Positions 4,992 through 5,436 of a stretch of DNA of 5,436 nucleotides are shown piece after piece. The position numbers and the translations under genes were made by a program. The notes below the pieces were generated by a model that saw nothing but the letters and a program-made list of their open reading frames with translations, was not told where the DNA came from and ran no database searches. Source of the stretch: Lachnospiraceae bacterium (GTDB lineage: Bacteria; Bacillota_A; Clostridia; Lachnospirales; Lachnospiraceae); the NCBI GenBank assembly GCA_017540915.1, contig JAFYAD010000277.1, positions 1 to 5,436 on the forward strand. The letters are read 5' to 3'. The first letter of the stretch is position 1; the number at the start of each line of letters is the position of its first letter.

Positions 4992-5436
4992 ATGAAAAAA
5001 AGAGTAGTTGCATTACTGACAGCAGCTGTTATGGCATTCTCAATGGCAGCATGTAACGGCGGCGACGCTGCTACAACAGGCGGCAGCACAGGCGGAAGTA
5101 CAGGCGGCAACACCGGTGGTTCAGACACCTCCGCTCCCGCAGCTTCAGGCGAGCTTATCAAGGTTGGTATCATCAATAACGATCCTAACGAGTCCGGTTA
5201 CCGTACCGCTAACGACAAGGATCTCCAGAACATGTTTACTGCAGCAAACGGCTACGAGGCTAAGTTTGCTTACAGCTTAAAGAACGATGAGCAGATCCAG
5301 GCAGCTCAGGGCTTCATCACTGACGAAGTTGATTACCTGCTTCTTTCCGCAGCTGATACAGCAGGCTGGGACGGCGTTCTGAAAGATGCTCAGGCAGCCG
5401 GCGTAAAGGTTATCCTTTTCGACCGTACCATCGATG
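4992..5436 (+). CDS. Sugar ABC transporter substrate-binding lipoprotein, YtfQ/RbsB-like (Peripla_BP_4); 3' end outside the window
   Basis: This is the extracellular sugar receptor of an ABC importer, predicted to be lipid-anchored to the outer face of the membrane. The 148 visible residues begin with a lipoprotein signal peptide (MKKRVVALLTAAVMAFSMAAC) ending in a lipobox with Cys21 as the acylated residue. A flexible Gly/Thr/Ser linker (about 22-53, with GGSTGGSTGGNTGGS) leads to the N-terminal lobe of a type I binding fold starting at IKVGIIN (56-62). ESGYRTAN (67-74), KNDEQIQAAQGFI (97-109) and AGWDGVL...AGVKVILFDRTID (124-148) resemble the YtfQ-like galactofuranose/monosaccharide group; the actual ligand cannot be told. 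Permease and ATPase genes are expected to the right, outside the window. Codon use differs from the upstream genes (many GCT, GCA, AAC, AAG, ATC and GAC, almost no ATA), as in highly expressed genes. Start choice is fixed by the AAGGAGG site. Confidence 0.95.
   Translation, partial: MKKRVVALLTAAVMAFSMAACNGGDAATTGGSTGGSTGGNTGGSDTSAPAASGELIKVGIINNDPNESGYRTANDKDLQNMFTAANGYEAKFAYSLKNDEQIQAAQGFITDEVDYLLLSAADTAGWDGVLKDAQAAGVKVILFDRTID

Noticed and set aside
4811..5056. Plus-strand open frame spanning the kinase end, the gap and the start of the binding protein
   Set aside because: It overlaps two confident genes in another frame and ends inside the lipoprotein signal sequence; it has no domain and no ribosome site.
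5076..5123. Repetitive GGC/GGT-ACA/AGC stretch in the binding-protein gene
   Set aside because: It is the flexible Gly/Ser/Thr linker after the lipobox, common in Gram-positive binding lipoproteins, not an independent repeat element.

Overview
The window looks like chromosomal DNA of a Gram-positive clostridial bacterium, most likely Lachnospiraceae. This rests on three things: a long Bacillus/Clostridium-type SRP RNA with an Alu domain, a YesN/YesM-type two-component pair next to a YtfQ-like sugar-binding lipoprotein, and strong AAGGAGG-type ribosome binding sites with frequent ATA codons in the regulatory genes. The genus cannot be fixed from the sequence alone. I see no mobile element, CRISPR array, tRNA or phage signature.

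The left half is on the minus strand. From right to left it holds a membrane-anchored diguanylate cyclase (2766-1687), the gene for SRP RNA with its own near-consensus promoter (promoter 1662-1634, RNA about 1627-1364, U-tract 1363-1358), and a large polytopic membrane protein that starts at 1348 and runs off the left edge (449 residues visible). The open stretch between the two minus-strand coding regions is thus filled by the SRP RNA gene.

The right half is on the plus strand. A response regulator with an AraC-type DNA-binding domain (2827-3558) overlaps by 4 nt a YesM-like histidine kinase (3555-4877). After a 114-nt gap comes an ABC-transporter sugar-binding lipoprotein (4992 onwards, cut by the right edge). 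The expected logic is that the kinase responds, directly or through the binding protein, to an extracellular sugar and phosphorylates the regulator, which then activates the transporter promoter. The gap contains a 21-bp-spaced direct repeat placed as an AraC-type operator would be.

The most notable points are: (a) an SRP RNA whose apical stem carries a covarying GUG/CAC in place of UCC/GGA; (b) two face-to-face overlapping promoters between the cyclase and the two-component operon, with the cyclase mRNA predicted to be leaderless; (c) the candidate AraC-type operator upstream of the binding-protein gene; (d) a histidine kinase that has lost almost all of its HAMP domain; and (e) two possible alternative RNA structures in the binding-protein leader. 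The window is otherwise a fairly ordinary regulatory and sugar-uptake locus, and I do not see a clear novel system.
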